The notes beneath the pieces are model-generated. The model worked only from the letters and a program-made list of their open reading frames with translations, did not search any database and was not told where the DNA came from. The position numbers and the translations under genes are program-made. Shown piece by piece: positions 12,688 to 26,300 of a stretch of 64,000 nt of DNA; the stretch's first letter is position 1, and each line of letters begins with the position of its first letter. The stretch is from Prunella strophiata (taxonomy: Eukaryota > Chordata > Aves > Passeriformes > Prunellidae). The DNA is taken from positions 28,005,490 through 28,069,489 of the forward strand of contig JAZBQD010000014.1 of assembly GCA_036583965.1 (NCBI GenBank). Reading direction: 5' to 3'.

Positions 12688-15600
12688 GATCCCCAAAGGT
12701 GTCAGGGCAAGTAGGACTGTCCATGTCCCCCAAAGGTACCAAATTAGATTCATTGCTGCAGCTTGAGTCTTGCTGCATGGCACAGCAAACCTTGAAAGTC
12801 AAGCCATCCTCATATGAACAGCAAGACAGTCTCACATCAGTCTTCCCTGCACGTGTTGTGGTGTGAGAAGTTTAACTCTTTCCTGGGAAGGCACAGGGGG
12901 ACGAGCACAGAACAGTCTTAGCTCCAAGGCTCCTCTGCAGCACTGAAGGTGACTAAGCAGGGGTGTGGGAAAGAGGTGTGAGAACACTCTCTTTGGAGGG
13001 GGAGCACCTGACTGGCATTGCATTTCTGCAGCTAAATTTACATCCAGCTCCATCAATCAGGCTTTTGTGGCTATGATGAGCTTATTGCTCCTAGTACATT
13101 TCTTGGGTGGAAGTTGAAAGCAGACACTGTGGCAGGTTGACAGTTGGCACACAAATTGCATCATTATTAATATTTTTTGTTACACATTTCTACAAATGGA
13201 ATTGCTCCCTGCAAGTTTTCCATAATGTTTACCAAGAGAATTGACTACTTGTAACTTTCACATCTAGTGAGCGGGAAAACTTAATTGCCACAATAAAATT
13301 TCCCTGCTAAGCTTCTCTGAACAAGTCCAGCCAAGGCTGAAAGCAGTTGCCACCTTTGGGTAGCGCCTTCAGGAGAGTTCCTGAGCTGTTGGAAGGGCTG
13401 GGCTGGCTGTGGAGGGAGGCACAGGGGGCTGGGGTGCAGGGCGCAGTGGCTGGGGGATGGCAGAGGTGTACCATGCAGTGGATAGAGCAGGGACTATCTC
13501 AGCTTGTGCCACTGTTTGAAATTAAAGCTAAGGCCTGTGAGCACAGCAGATGTGAGGCAATGCTGGGCACACAGCTGGGAATCCCAGGGCCAGGATGTCA
13601 GAGACAAGGGCTCGCTTTCCCCTCAGCCCCAGCACCAGGCAAACAGTGCCTAACCTCAGCTGCTTGCTGTGCTTGAGGGAAATTTTTCAGGAGGCAAAGG
13701 GCTGAGGTCCTGGATGTGCTGGCAGAGCTCCACCACTGCATTTACTGCCTACATTTTCAGAGCCTTGTCCAGGCACTAAATAAATCAGATCACTTCCAGT
13801 GATGTGGAGATTCCACAGGGCCCAAGAATACAGGCCAATTAAGCACATTTATTTAGTGCCTACATACCAAGAGTCACTGCAGACTCCTAAAGCAAACCTT
13901 AACTTTGCTGTTAAACACTTACTTAGACATCATACGCCCTTTTGTAAAGTGGGGCACATCCCTCATTGCTTTTGCTGTCTGTCTGGATAAGACAACAAGT
14001 TTTGCATTCTTTTTATTCATACTATCTTTCCATTTGTTCCTGTAAAATGCATTGAAGGGGATAAATCTACCAGCAAAAATCAAATAAATCACTACTGAAT
14101 TTATCTAATGCCCCTGAGCTAATTACATGAATCACTAATATGGATATGTCATTGTTGTAGAGTACTTATAGATACATTTTCATGCATGCAGGTCAGACAA
14201 TACAAGGTTGAGTTCATCAGTCTCCTTTGGAAAGAAACCACACATCACTTCATGCAATGTTACCACCCTGGTTTTCATTTACAACCAAGTAAAAATGTGG
14301 TTATGTTTTTAATATTTGTTTATTGCTCTTATTTCTGCCATATTCCTGTCTGTTGGCTTGTTTCCATGTGTATATGCTTCTTGAGTCTTCTATCCATTTG
14401 TTCTCTCTGTTTGTAGTTTATTGACATAGCCATTTCATGAGCCATCTCCTGCCGCCTTCCTGGCTGAGACCATGCTCTCAGTTGGAGTGTGGCACCTCTG
14501 GCCAGGTGCAGGGACCCAGGGAACTGCAGCTGCTGTGCAAAGCCTCTGTAATTCTGCCTGTTTCTGAAGGCATGTGAGGAAGAAACTTTTTGGGGATCAC
14601 CCATATCTCTTCAGTGTCACAGGCTTTTTTACCCCAAAGGGTCCCATTCCATTGCTTTGGACACTTGCATCTTGACAAAGGTCCAGGCCCTTGCAGCTGC
14701 ATTCAGTGGAGGTGGACCCGTGACTTGTTGAGAAACCTTTGCTCCTGGCAAAACTTTCATTGGTTTTGTTGACTTCCTCAGGCAACTTTGACTTCACAGC
14801 CTATTCTGTTGCTGTCAGAATCATTCATTAGAATTTTCTTTCCCACTATGGAGATATAGACAAAGATGTCCTTTTACTGCCTCTCACACATAAACATATT
14901 AGGGTACTTCTTGCAAAGGGACTTCATGTATTTATATATCAAGGTCATTGAGGCAAGTGGTTACTTGAGTGCACCACGTCCATGGCTGCTGCTTTATTTA
15001 TATACAGGGCTATGTTCCTGCATTTGCAGAAGGGTGAGGAGCTCAAGCTTCTTCTGCCACTAGAACTTGTAAAATAATCAACAGAGCAAGAGTTGCTCAT
15101 GACAACCCATAAGGAAATTGAAACCCTGTGGAAATTTATTAGAGGCTGTCCATGTAATGATGTGACCAAACTGCAGACAGCTGCAGTGGTCTGGCCGAAG
15201 AGCAGAGTGTTTTTACTCCATGGCATGTGCAAGGTACTGTGGGACAGCTTATCCACTCCTGCTGCCTTGGAGTGGAGTGGGCCTCCCCTGGGAGTGGAGT
15301 GTGCTCCCTCCTGCCACCAACATGCATCACACTAAGAGGGTCAGGTGTACTCAACCCTCTTGAGGCACAGCAGAGACATTCCTCACTCAGAGGCTGCAGA
15401 CTACAGCTCCTATTTGGCTGTGTAGAGAGACCACCACCATGCCAAAAAAAATCTCAATGCAACTTTTAAATCACTCCTCAATTGATGTTGCTTCATGCAA
15501 AGGTTGCTTTTATAGCACAAGGGATCCATCAGCATCATTCCACATCTCACAGAAGGAGTATTACCCCACAGACTAGATATTTTGTTTCTTAGCTGTTCTA

Positions 15601-18600
15601 TTTGCCTCCTGGTTTGTGACATGACTTATTGCTAGATACTTAATTTTAAATGGAAGCTGAGATAAAGATCCAGTTCTTGGGATTGTATTTAAGAAAAATC
15701 CCAAATATCGTAAGATTTTTTGTGAGCTAGCAACACTGGGAATGAAAAGATCTTTCTGATAGGATATAATGTGGATGTAAAGCACAGAAATGCTGGGGTG
15801 CTTCTGACTTGTTTTACAAAATGCAATATTTTAATTAGTGCATACATTTCAGAGCTGCTGGTGTAAAGATCAGGGCTTCTCACACTTTGCTATCATACGT
15901 GGGGCTGTCACACTGCATAAGTCACATTGGCTGCCTAACGTTGTGATGCCAGGTTTTGATGTTTTGTTAGAAGGCCTGGTACACAAAGCTGGACTTCAGT
16001 GGAAAAGACAGAAGTCTGGTCACCCTGGGGTGCTTACTGGTGAGGCTTGCTGCCTGCAGAGTGGCTGGGGATCACTGCTGTGTCAGAGCAGAAAATTGCT
16101 ATTTGTATGATGTCCTTCATATTATAATGACCAGTTAGTATTTTGTTAAAGCAGGGCTGCCAGGGTCTGGGGTGGAGGCATGGGGATGTTTACTGTCCTG
16201 GCAGCACTGAGACCAGGCTCACTCTGTCACACAGCTGCAGGGCACAGGGTAGCTCCCCAGGCCAGGGCTGCTGGGCACAGCCAGAGCAGCACAGGACAGC
16301 CAGGGGGGAGCAGCTGAGAGCCCACAGCCCCTGGGAATTACAGATTGAGTTCATGTTTAGCATCACTGTTTTCATGTAGCCATAAAAAGAAATGTTTGTA
16401 GCATTTTAGGGTCTGAGCAGGAATACTGGCTCCATTGAAATCAGCAGCATAACTCCCCCTGAATTCCACACAGACGAGATTTAACTCTGTCAGTGCAGAG
16501 GCACTCGGGGTTATTGATTTCCTTGCTATGATTGTCTTTACTAGAACCACAAACATCAGTCACATGCATTAAACAGGGATAGATAAACAAGGAAAACTGA
16601 AAGCATGAGAGGAAAGTCTGCAGCTCCATCTAGCATAAATTGTTCCCATTTGCATAGTTTCTCCCCTGCTCTCATCTGACTTAGGACAAACAAAGAATTC
16701 TCTGAGATGCAATTTATGTAATATCAAGAAACCCAAAATGCTAGTTTTTACTGAAAGTTCTTGACCCAGCATTTTCTGTCATGTCCACTAAAAGGAAATC
16801 AATGTCTTCAGTTTGGACTTTTCCCAAGGAATTTTCTTTCCCTATCTGAAAGCATCTTGTGTTCACAAAACCCCTAGCAAGTAAATGTGATCAGAATGGC
16901 ATTGATCTAAATTTGGGTAAATAACAAGCCTTGGGTTGAGGTGCAGGATTTCTTGTAGTTGGGGTTTACTTGGGTTTCTATTGATATCTGGTTTATATTT
17001 TTATTTTAGGAAAGAGGAAAAAACTCTGTATATCTCTGAAAGAGAGGGGAGAAAAGACCTCTTTTGAAATGTGTTACTGTTTGTTAATACCCCTCATCAG
17101 ACTCAACACTTCTGCACAAGGAGCATGCTCAACAGCCTTGTCCTATGACCACCTCTCCCAGTTAACCTCCCTTACCTGTGTCTTCCTGGCAGAAGATGCT
17201 CAGACACCTTTGGGAGGGAGTGTTTGCAGGAGGGCAGTGCAGAACTGCAGCCAGGATGTGTTTGCCAGCATGCAATGCCCAGCTCCAGCACGGCCGAGCC
17301 CCGCTGTCACCAGCATGCTGGTGGCAACTGTGCTTGGCAGGCTGGCAGGGCACACAAAAGCATGCTGCTGCCGTCCAGCTCCAAAACAAGGGCTAAATCT
17401 CCTTCCAGGCTGACACAAAGCTTCCTCTGGCTGGATTCAGGCAGCCCTGGAGAAAAGCCAGCTCCCAGCCAGGAGCAGTGCCAGCAGCGGTGGGGCTGAT
17501 GGAGGCAGCAGCTGGTAGGCAAAGCCTGTGGGCAAGCCAGCTGGCAGCACTGTGGTCATTATTTCCAGGATCTGTGGATCCTGGTCAAATAAAAGGGAAG
17601 CCTCATCAGCTAAAGCATATCAGCCTCTTTCTATGGAAGGAGTGGATTTAGGGGCAGGAGGCTGTGATCCCTGACAGCGACAGCAGCAAGTTGGTTCCCC
17701 GCCTCTCACCGGGTGGGAAACAATGGTCACTTCCTTGCCACCTACAAGGGGCTGGCCAGCATTTTGGGTGGCATGGATGGTTTCAGTGGGACAGCACTGT
17801 CGTTTGAGGAGGTTTTAACCCACTGCTGGGACCAGTGCATGGAGCCATTAGGCTGCATCACACCCTCAAGCACTCAAGTGATTTGATCAAAAGTTGTTTA
17901 TAATTATCGTAGTTCATCAAGCTGTCAGGGACTGTCACTGTAAGTTGAATGTAGCAATAGTTAATATATGTCATAGATGCGTTGTTTTATGTCAGTGGTA
18001 GTCATATAAAGTGTATGTTTTTTCTGATTCCTCATTGTAGGCAGCTAGACCAAAAACTTTAAAATAAGCCTTTTCAAGAAAATTGGTTATTTTTATCTAG
18101 TGCTCTCAATATTCAGCTTGAGCCAATATTTACCTACTCAATCAGACTGAAGTTAAAATAAAGAATGACTAATAAGTATTTGTTTAAACTTTGGAAGCCC
18201 CACTCTTTCCTTTTTTCTTATCTCGGTTTTCTTGATTATCAGCTTGCTGTCACTAATTGCCACACCTAATCACTTTTCCACTAGGAAGCAGCCTGGGACT
18301 GATAGGAACCAAATATTTGGAAATATGAGCTATTATTTGTTTAAAAATACACCCATTCTGGGAGAGGGAATGTTAATGAGGAATCCCCCACTTGCGCATC
18401 ACCCAGCAAGGTGCTGGTCCCTGTGCTGGGCCACACCACATTGCAGAGGCACCCACCTCTGGTTTGAGTTAATGGCAAAATGCCACTTGATACCCATAAG
18501 GTCCTTACTTCTTGTGGAGAGGAACATAAGGGATCATGGGGGGATCACCCTGGTTTGGAGGTGGATTTGCTGCTCCCACCCCTTGTAGAGGGGGAAGAGC

Positions 18601-18712
18601 ATCATGAGAGCCCGGTGCATGCTCCCAAAGGATGCTGCCATTGCCATTTCACCCACCCTGGGGCTGGCTGACATCCTCTGTTCTGCTCCACCTGCTGTGT
18701 TTCTCTGCCCAG

Positions 18713-18997
18713 GTGATCTTCCGAGCGCTGTCCCCGCCGTACGCCGCGGAGGACCCGTACAGCGCGGAGGCCCAGGCGCAGCTGAAGATCACCAACCTGC
18801 GGGTGCGGCTGCTGGAGCGGCAGGGCTGCCCCTGCCTGCCCGCCGGAGCCAGCCCGGCCCCGCAGCCCCCGCCGGCCCTGCACTACGCCATCTACGACTT
18901 CATCGTCAAGGGCAGCTGCTTCTGCAATGGCCACGCTGACCACTGCGTCCCTGTCGCGGGCTTCAGGCCCCAAAAGGCTGCCGGGGTTTTCCACGTG
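18713..18997 (+). CDS. NTN4: NTN4 coding exon 3: end of LN domain and start of LE module 1
   Basis: The exon is 95 codons long, phase 0 at both ends. The acceptor is tctctgcccag and the donor is gtacgt. The frame opens VIFRALSPPY, continues with LKITNLRVRLLE, and ends the LN domain with HYAIYDFIVKGSCFCNGHAD, where the first laminin-type EGF module begins. Between the CPC motif and HYAIYDF lies an Ala/Pro-rich, very GC-rich segment (roughly LPAGASPAPQPPPAL). In mammalian netrin-4 this segment is polar, so it looks composition-driven. The exon stops inside the LE1 loop after GVFHV and continues exactly in exon 4 with VHGKC. Confidence 0.97.
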
Positions 18998-19857
18998 GTA
19001 CGTACGTGCACCCAGCAATGCCTGCACTGCAGGAAAGCAGAATTTTAAATATAGAACGGTATAGAGTATGGTGTAGGTCCAAGTATGCAATATTTGATGT
19101 GTGATGCCCTGGACTCCGAGCACAGTGAGCAGAAATGGTCTTTACAAAGGAGGTGGTCTCCATGTGGGGTTGAGGTGCTGAACTTCCTTTGTGTCTTGGT
19201 GTGGGACTCTCATCCTTCAAAGGTGCTCCACAGTAATTTATTTATTTCAGGTAAATATTTAAAAATAATTGAATTGCTGACACCCATCTTTCCCCAAGTG
19301 CTAGCTTGCAATAACACGATATATAAAGGATAAAAAATGCAGGGCATTTTGGTAACAAAGAAGGAGGAGAGCTTCTCTGAAGATAAAAGGCATCATGTAA
19401 CTGCCATTGCTTTGGGAGGATCCAAGGATATTGGATTGGATCTTGAACTAAGGGGATAGAGATGGGTTTTTACTCTCACTCACGGGCTTTCTATTGCAAT
19501 TTGCAATACCTTCCTCTGGATAAAAACTCTGTGCTCTGGTCTCAAGGGGATTCCCATCACAAGAGCTCTGAGCTCAAATTCCCAAGGAACCACCAAGACC
19601 TAAACTCCAGGGAAGCAAGAGCCACTAACCCATAGGGCAGGTGATGAGCACAGCAGTGGCCAACGTGCTGGATGCCCGTGGCATGGCATGCCTGCACCCA
19701 GCCAGTCCAGGGACACTTGCTGCCACCAGCACATCTTATCCTTTCTGCTCATGCAGGCTGGCTCTGAAAGCTCTGGCTTTGCTGGAGGAGGAGCAGTAGG
19801 GAGAGACGGAGCAGCCAAACATATTGTGCTGAATAATGTTAGACAGAGAGAGATCAT

Positions 19858-19876
19858 AAAAAAAAAAAAAAAAAAA
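19858..19876 (+). repeat. A19 homopolymer
   Basis: A run of 19 A residues in intron 3, preceded by an AG-rich stretch. No retroelement body is recognised. Confidence 0.9.
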
Positions 19877-22800
19877 GGCACTTACTCTAGGTAAGGAGCC
19901 CAGCTCTTCGGGGAGCTCTCATTTCACTTAAATTACAGTCTCAGACACGAAGCAGACAGGATGTTTCCCTTCTAATAGAGCTAGCCTTGCAACATCTTGA
20001 AAATACAGCAGTTTGAGAGCATGCAGGGCTGTGATTGATAAGACTGTTTCAAGTAGCACTGCTCTGCTTTCTGCAGATGTCCCCTGAGTGAAAGTCTTTG
20101 AAAGGAGCTGTTTGCTCAGGATTATTTTGGTGGGATACAATTGCATGGGAGCGTGCCTTGGAGCACCACTGAGAGTTGTAACAGAGCCTGCAGCCAAACA
20201 GGCTTCCAGTACAGCTACAGGCTGTGGCAACCATAGTGGGCAGGTAGCAGGCAGGGCTGGGGGAAGGAAGCAAGTGCCAAAATCACACTGAAAACAGAGC
20301 AAGAAATAGCAACAAACCCCTGTGCTGGCCCCGAGGGGGAAATTCAACTCTGGTTATAAATGTTTCTGTGGCAGGAGTCCCAAAGGTGACGTTTCTGCAG
20401 CGAGGCTGACTCATTGTGCTGTGTCATACTGTGTTTTACTTGCACCTCACCCTGCATGGCCCATGAGGGGTGTGCCAGTGTAGGGGTGACATAGCCCCAA
20501 GGTTTGCAGGGAGGGTCAAGGTGTGGTAAGAGCTTTCCTCTCCCAGTACCACCTTTCCCATCATAGAGCTGGGGCAGTTTTGGCTGAGCCTAGTCCGTGC
20601 CAGGCTCCTGTGGCATGAGGCTAGCTGCTGTTTTGGGGACTGCAGTGGCACCTGCCTCATGCAACCCAGCCTGGGGTTTGCCAGTGTATTGCATCAAGAT
20701 TGGAAGAGAGAATTATTTCCAAGGTGATAGGAAGAATTCATCACACACATGAAGAAACAGAAAAGGGACGAAAGATTGCGATGTCCATGGCTGTTTAGGT
20801 GGTTAGAAGTCAAAAAACTTCTGAAAAGAGAGTAGGATTTCAGAGAGGGAGCATTTTTATATATCTCAGCTGAAAAACTCACAGAAAATATAATTCTGAA
20901 GAATTATGACCAGTCAAGAGGTAGGTGGAGGCTTCAGTATAGTCTTTGTGAACCTCTGCCTACCAAGGGTTTTATCAGAAACGTCAGTGTAAAACTGAGG
21001 ACAACAAAAGCAGGGAAGCACAGTATCATTTCACAATACAATTATAAAATCTGGCTCTGTTTTTATGCTTGTTTAGACAAGAGCACTCCTGAAGAGTATG
21101 CTCTAAGTTAGAGAGTTAACATCAAAATTAAGCATGTTTAAGATTGTTTAATACAAAGAAACAAACAACTTTTCCAAAAAAATCTATGTGCAAGTTTTCT
21201 TAACCCCTGACTTGTTCTCAGCCTACAGGCAAAATCCTAACTGCAGCCTTAGTTTCAGTCCCTGCTTGGCCAGCAGAAGACACAGATGTGATGTATTTAT
21301 TTTTGTCTTGGGCTGCTCAGGGCAGGAAGCTGGGGTATCCCAGCAGCACTGGGCACAGCTGCCAGGTCTCAGTCAGATCTCAGAAAGTGACCAGAAACAT
21401 TTCAGCCACCTCACCCAGAGATGATCTGACAAAAGAGTGTGGGTATGTGAGAATGCTGGGGGCTGCTGCTCTGGCAGGTTTGATGCAGGATCCTGACCCA
21501 AGGGGCCAGGATTGGGACATGGGCCCAGCTTGCTGCCACAGGATTCCTCCCATTGGATGTATTTTTTTCTTGAAATCTTGGCAATTTTGTTGAGAAAGTG
21601 ACCATTTTGAAGACAAATATTGTGAGTGGCTGAAGTGAGGCTACAAGTCCACTTGGCCATAGTAAAACACTTACCTTGGACACCCTCAGGGTGTGGGGTT
21701 GGGATGCAAATAGGATGGCTTCATGAACAAAGAGGGGCTCCTTCTGCCCTGGCAGAAGCAGCTCTAGCTTCATTTTCTGGGCTGGGGAAACCTCTGTCTG
21801 CAATCTGTCTGAGTCAAGTCAAAGCCAAGTTCAACTTCACAGAGCCTGATAAGAGATTTGTTCTCTGTGCCCTCATCATCCTCTAGCTGCAAAACTGTCC
21901 ATGATGCTCCTCTCCTCCTGGCAATTCCCCCCACCTACCCTTTCTCCTAAAAGAAAATGGAATTGTGTAGGAAAACTTTGGGGTTTTTTGAGTGTCAGAA
22001 ATGCCACCTCAGCCTTTAGGTGAATTCTGAATATTCAGGTGGAACTTCTGCTCTAGCAGAAGTTATATTTCCATGAGCTGCCCAGAGAAGACCTGGCTGC
22101 CTGGGATGGCAAGGGCTGCTCCTCGTGGGTAGTATGATCCTGTCTGTCCCTTGTTGTACACTTGTGTGCAACAGAAAACTGTCAGGTTGATTCAGATACA
22201 CTTTCTCTCTTTCCTACTTCTCCTAAATTTATTTAAAGGGTCACTACTCAAATCCCATCAGCAAAAGCCCAATGCATGCCCAGGAAAAGATGTGCATGTG
22301 CAAACAGATCTCCTGCCATGCCATGCTAAGCAGTTGATCACTTCTTGAGCTGCATTACATGGCAAACCACAAATATGAGCAAACAAATGAATTCACATTT
22401 ATAGGAGATCCCTCCTGATCTTCAGTGGCCATGAGAAAACTGTTTTTTCCTCTGATCTGTGGCACAGGAGCTTCTCACCCTTTGCCAGTACCTCTGCACA
22501 TGGAACCATTGCACTGCATGCCTCTTACCAGCTAAAGCATCCCCATGGCTTGCAGCTATGGCAAGTGGTATGCAAGAGGAGAGGCAAGTGTTGTGTAAGC
22601 CTGGAGATGAGTAGGACCTTGCAATTTAGGACTCCAAAGAGGGGAAAGCAAACCCAGGGATACCTCACCTGGGTTCTGCAGTTCTGCCTCAAGGTGAGAG
22701 CTGAAGTTCATCCATCTCAGAGACTCCTTGGCCCTCCCTGAATGTGGATTCCTGCAGCTTAGCCAGCTGATCTCTCCAAGCTTCTTCCATAGTTATGAAG

Positions 22801-23275
22801 GTCAGGATCCTGGATGGACTAAGATACTCTGCTAAAGCACTTCTGTGTAGTTAGGCAGGGTGAATATTCCCCCCCACTTCCCATGTGGCCAACCCAGTGG
22901 CTGTTATAAATTGTTATCATGCTACTGACATCAAAAGATATTCAAGGTCTTCCAGAGCAATGCTGACAGAAAGCCTATTGTACAAGGAATTAAAAAAGCC
23001 CTACTGCACAGCCCCCACACCCTGGACAACAAGCTTTGTATTCTTTCACAAGAACAAGATAGGATATGAGAATTTTCTCATGCATAAATTTGGTTGTCTG
23101 GTGCTTTGGGAAAAGAATACCTCTCCATGTGCTGACAGCCACCAGTAGGCATTGGTTCTAAAACTGGCACAGGCAGTTGAAGCACAGCACAGTTTAAAAG
23201 CTGTGGTTAGAAACTCAGTGTGAATGCTGCCATTTTCCCTTAGGCTAGAATCATGCCCACTTTCCATGAAAGCTG

Positions 23276-23315
23276 AAAAAAAAAAAAAAAAGAGAGAGAG
23301 AGAGAGAGAAAAAAA
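23276..23315 (+). repeat. Compound microsatellite A16-(GA)9-A6
   Basis: Sixteen A residues are followed by nine GA units and a short A run, giving an all-purine stretch of 40 bases in intron 3. Purine/pyrimidine mirror tracts of this kind are length-polymorphic and can form unusual DNA structure. Confidence 0.95.
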
Positions 23316-26300
23316 TACAGTTTTAGTAGTTCCAAAAAGGAAATCCTATTTAAAACAGTTGCCCCTCCCAGCTATTTAGACTGTTTATGCTATCAGGTCT
23401 TTGGGACGTTGATTTTCTTTTAGTGTGCATTTGTGTTGGACTCCATATAGTGGGTGAATTCTTACCATATAAATCAATTCATAACAGGTGACTGAAAGCA
23501 TTTTCCCCTCAGTGCAGCAGTCTTTGTCACTGCCTAACATTTTGGAACATGATAAATATGGGGAAAAGGATTTTATAGGATTCAACTAAAGAAAAAGCCC
23601 TATGTATTTGCAATCTGAAAGGAAGCACTGGAAGGTTATAATTTGGCAACAAAAGGCTCGGGAAGGAAGCATGCCCTAGCAACTGTCTTTGTATAGAGAA
23701 ATCAGTGGCTCGTTTATCTTACAGAAGGCAACTTTTGTAACACTGTTTGCATTGTGCCCTCTAATGACTGACGTTAGGACGGGGCTGTCAAGCTAAGAAG
23801 GGGAACAGTGTGAAAGTGAACTGGGATATAAAGACCCCATGACAAAATGAAAAATGTTATAGGAAGGCCTTGCTGCTTAAATGAGTCAGGAGCCGTGTGA
23901 ATGCTTAAAGGAGTGAGACATACTGGGAATTGTGTTTGTGTACTTAGTGATGCTCCATAATGACCCTAGTGGGTACGCCTTACAGCTAACTATAAGTTGA
24001 GGTGAATAAAAAGGGAAGAAAATATGTGCTTTTCCCCCTGTCAATGCACAGGCATCGCATTCTGCCTTCAGAAAGGTGCTGAGATGCTGGAGAAATCCTG
24101 AAGGCCAGGTATGTCATTTTCCCAGTCTACCTTGTGTCCCAGCAGAGCTGCTGGGCTGGTTTCTCAGCCCCGTCTCCCAGCTGCTCCATGGCATGACAGG
24201 GGATTTGCATGGCAGACCAGTCTTGCAAGTGGCCCTCCTACAGCTCTTACAGACATTAATTTTGCCCAGTGTAGACAGTCTGTTGGCTGTTTTCACCTGC
24301 TGCCACTTCTCCTTGTATTACCCCTTCCTGACCTTTCTCATATTTCTAGCTCTCATAGTATTTCTTCATAACTAAAAAAAATACATGTCTACCTATGGGC
24401 TGCAAGAAAGGGCTTGCTAGTATCCACCTTTTTTGTTGTTTCCAATGCATAAAAATGTTTGCTGTCATGCTGGAATTATGTAAAAGAAAGAAGATATTTT
24501 CTTCAGTGGGATAAAGCTAGGTTGGAGAGACATTTTAATGCAGAGCTGTTTGGGGTGGCAGTCATTGTAATGCTATTTTAAGAGAACAAATACATCAGCC
24601 TGAGGCAAGGTTTTTGAATCACTTAGGTCTGACTTTTTATTAAATTTCTGTGAAAAAGGAATATGGAAAGGAAGGTACTAACTAAATGGTTGCACTGAGA
24701 AGCAAGCTGTTAAAGATTCTGTTTCCCTCTGCTCCCTCGGTTTGACTGCCCCTTTAGCTCTTTAGCTTCTTCCTTAGTGGGTCTGCACCCCACACTCTGC
24801 CTGCCTGAGAGGGGTTGGGGCCACTGTGAAACCTGAGGGGATCTTGGAGAGGCAAAGTTTTCTCAGCCCATTTAAGCAGCAGTGCTGTAAAGGCACAGCA
24901 GTGTCGGAATTGGGAAACCTGCTGCCTTTTCCAAAGCTCACTCCCAAAGCCTGGGGTCTGGGTAGCTGCTTCTCATCCAGAAGTGGGGTCAGGCAGGCCA
25001 CTGCATCCCATGCCTCTGCAGGCATTCACCCAGACATGAATCCCACGGAGATTATGAGTCCCCAGCCCTGCAGTGAGCAGGGGCACACAGGTTTGCCAAG
25101 TGAGCAGTGCAGGCTGGGCTCCTGAGCAGCCATGCCAGGCCCTGCCCAGGGAGCAGAGGGCATGTGGGATCCACAGTGGGACCTGCACTTGGGAGGGAGC
25201 AGCTGATGGAGGCTGATTGTGATAAACACTGAGGAAAGGAAGCTGCAAAGCAGCACCCTCATGATAAGAAGTTCCTGCTGGCCCAGCTGGACAGCACCCA
25301 CTGAGTCAGGAGGGAGCCCAAGCCCATAGGCCTCTGTGCTGGTCCTGTGCTTGCCTTTGCACAGATGTCAGAATCATGCCATTCTGTTCTTTTTTAAGCT
25401 TTTCAGCCAGACCATTTGTTTCCTTTCTCCCAGGTGCATGGCACCTTTAAAAGCAACCTAATACCAGGAGTGTCATGCCATGCTCTGCCTCTGAGTCTAT
25501 CTAGATAAACACCAGCTGGCTTGATTTGCATCATCTCCAGTCTGTCTCTTTTGCAGCTGTCCTTGCCACAGCATGAGAGACCACAAGCCTTCCACTGCTG
25601 CATCTGTTTTTTAATTATGTACAACCTCTTTCCTTAGAGTTCACATACAGATTAATATTAATATGTTGGTGCACAGCTATTCAGTGGTTTACTTATTAGC
25701 TCTGCATGCCAAATTCATGGTGGGACAGCAGATTCTTGGCATACCCATCCTATTCTGTTTTATTTTCACCCACCTTCCTTTATTCCAGCAATGCTGCAAT
25801 GTTCTATTATACAGTACTTGGGCTTTCAGAAAATCCAAGCTCTTGCTCTTTAGGAACCATGAATGCTCCTTGGTGGGGCATTTTGCCTTGCTCTCTGCTG
25901 GTATCTTGGGATGCTTAATCCTTTGAGGGTTTCTGAGGTGCTGCTGAGTTTCAGATGAGTTTTTGGATTATTAATGCTGAGCAGCCTCTGGATGATTGAT
26001 TGGGTCCCCACTGATTCTTTGTGTGGCTTTCGGCAAGGAGCAAACCGAATTTGGAGGGTGAGAACTACAGGCTGTGGGGACAGAAAGGGGAAGCACACAT
26101 CCCCACAGTAATCCCAAGTGTCCCCATGTCTGAGACAATTTCTGATTGCAATTCTTCTCCCATGTCCTTCTCACTTCAACATCATGATTGCAAAAGCACC
26201 AAAGGACCCCCTGATTTTGACCATGGCACCCTCTGACTCCTTCTGGTCACCTTTCCTTCCTGATCATGTATGTCCTGGGTCTGGTGGGTCCTCTACCCTT

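Larger units (their letters stand above)
2993..18712 (+). other. NTN4 intron 2 (15.7 kb)
   Basis: This is the largest intron of the gene. It starts with gtaagt and ends with a pyrimidine-rich tract and ctgcccag. It contains a CR1 LINE fragment near 4.4-4.7 kb, an A19 tract at 12669, and a G-rich patch near 13380-13460. At about 17.1-17.5 kb there is a GC-richer stretch with open frames in several phases but no recognisable protein. No RNA gene or second protein gene could be supported. Confidence 0.85.

Noticed and set aside
13380..13460. A G-rich run considered as a G-quadruplex element
   Set aside because: The G-runs are separated by one loop of about 10 bases, longer than usual. Without structural or expression context it cannot be supported.
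17069..17522. A cluster of overlapping open frames on both strands within intron 2
   Set aside because: All frames are open together in a GC-richer patch, none resembles a protein family, and no consistent splice boundaries flank them.
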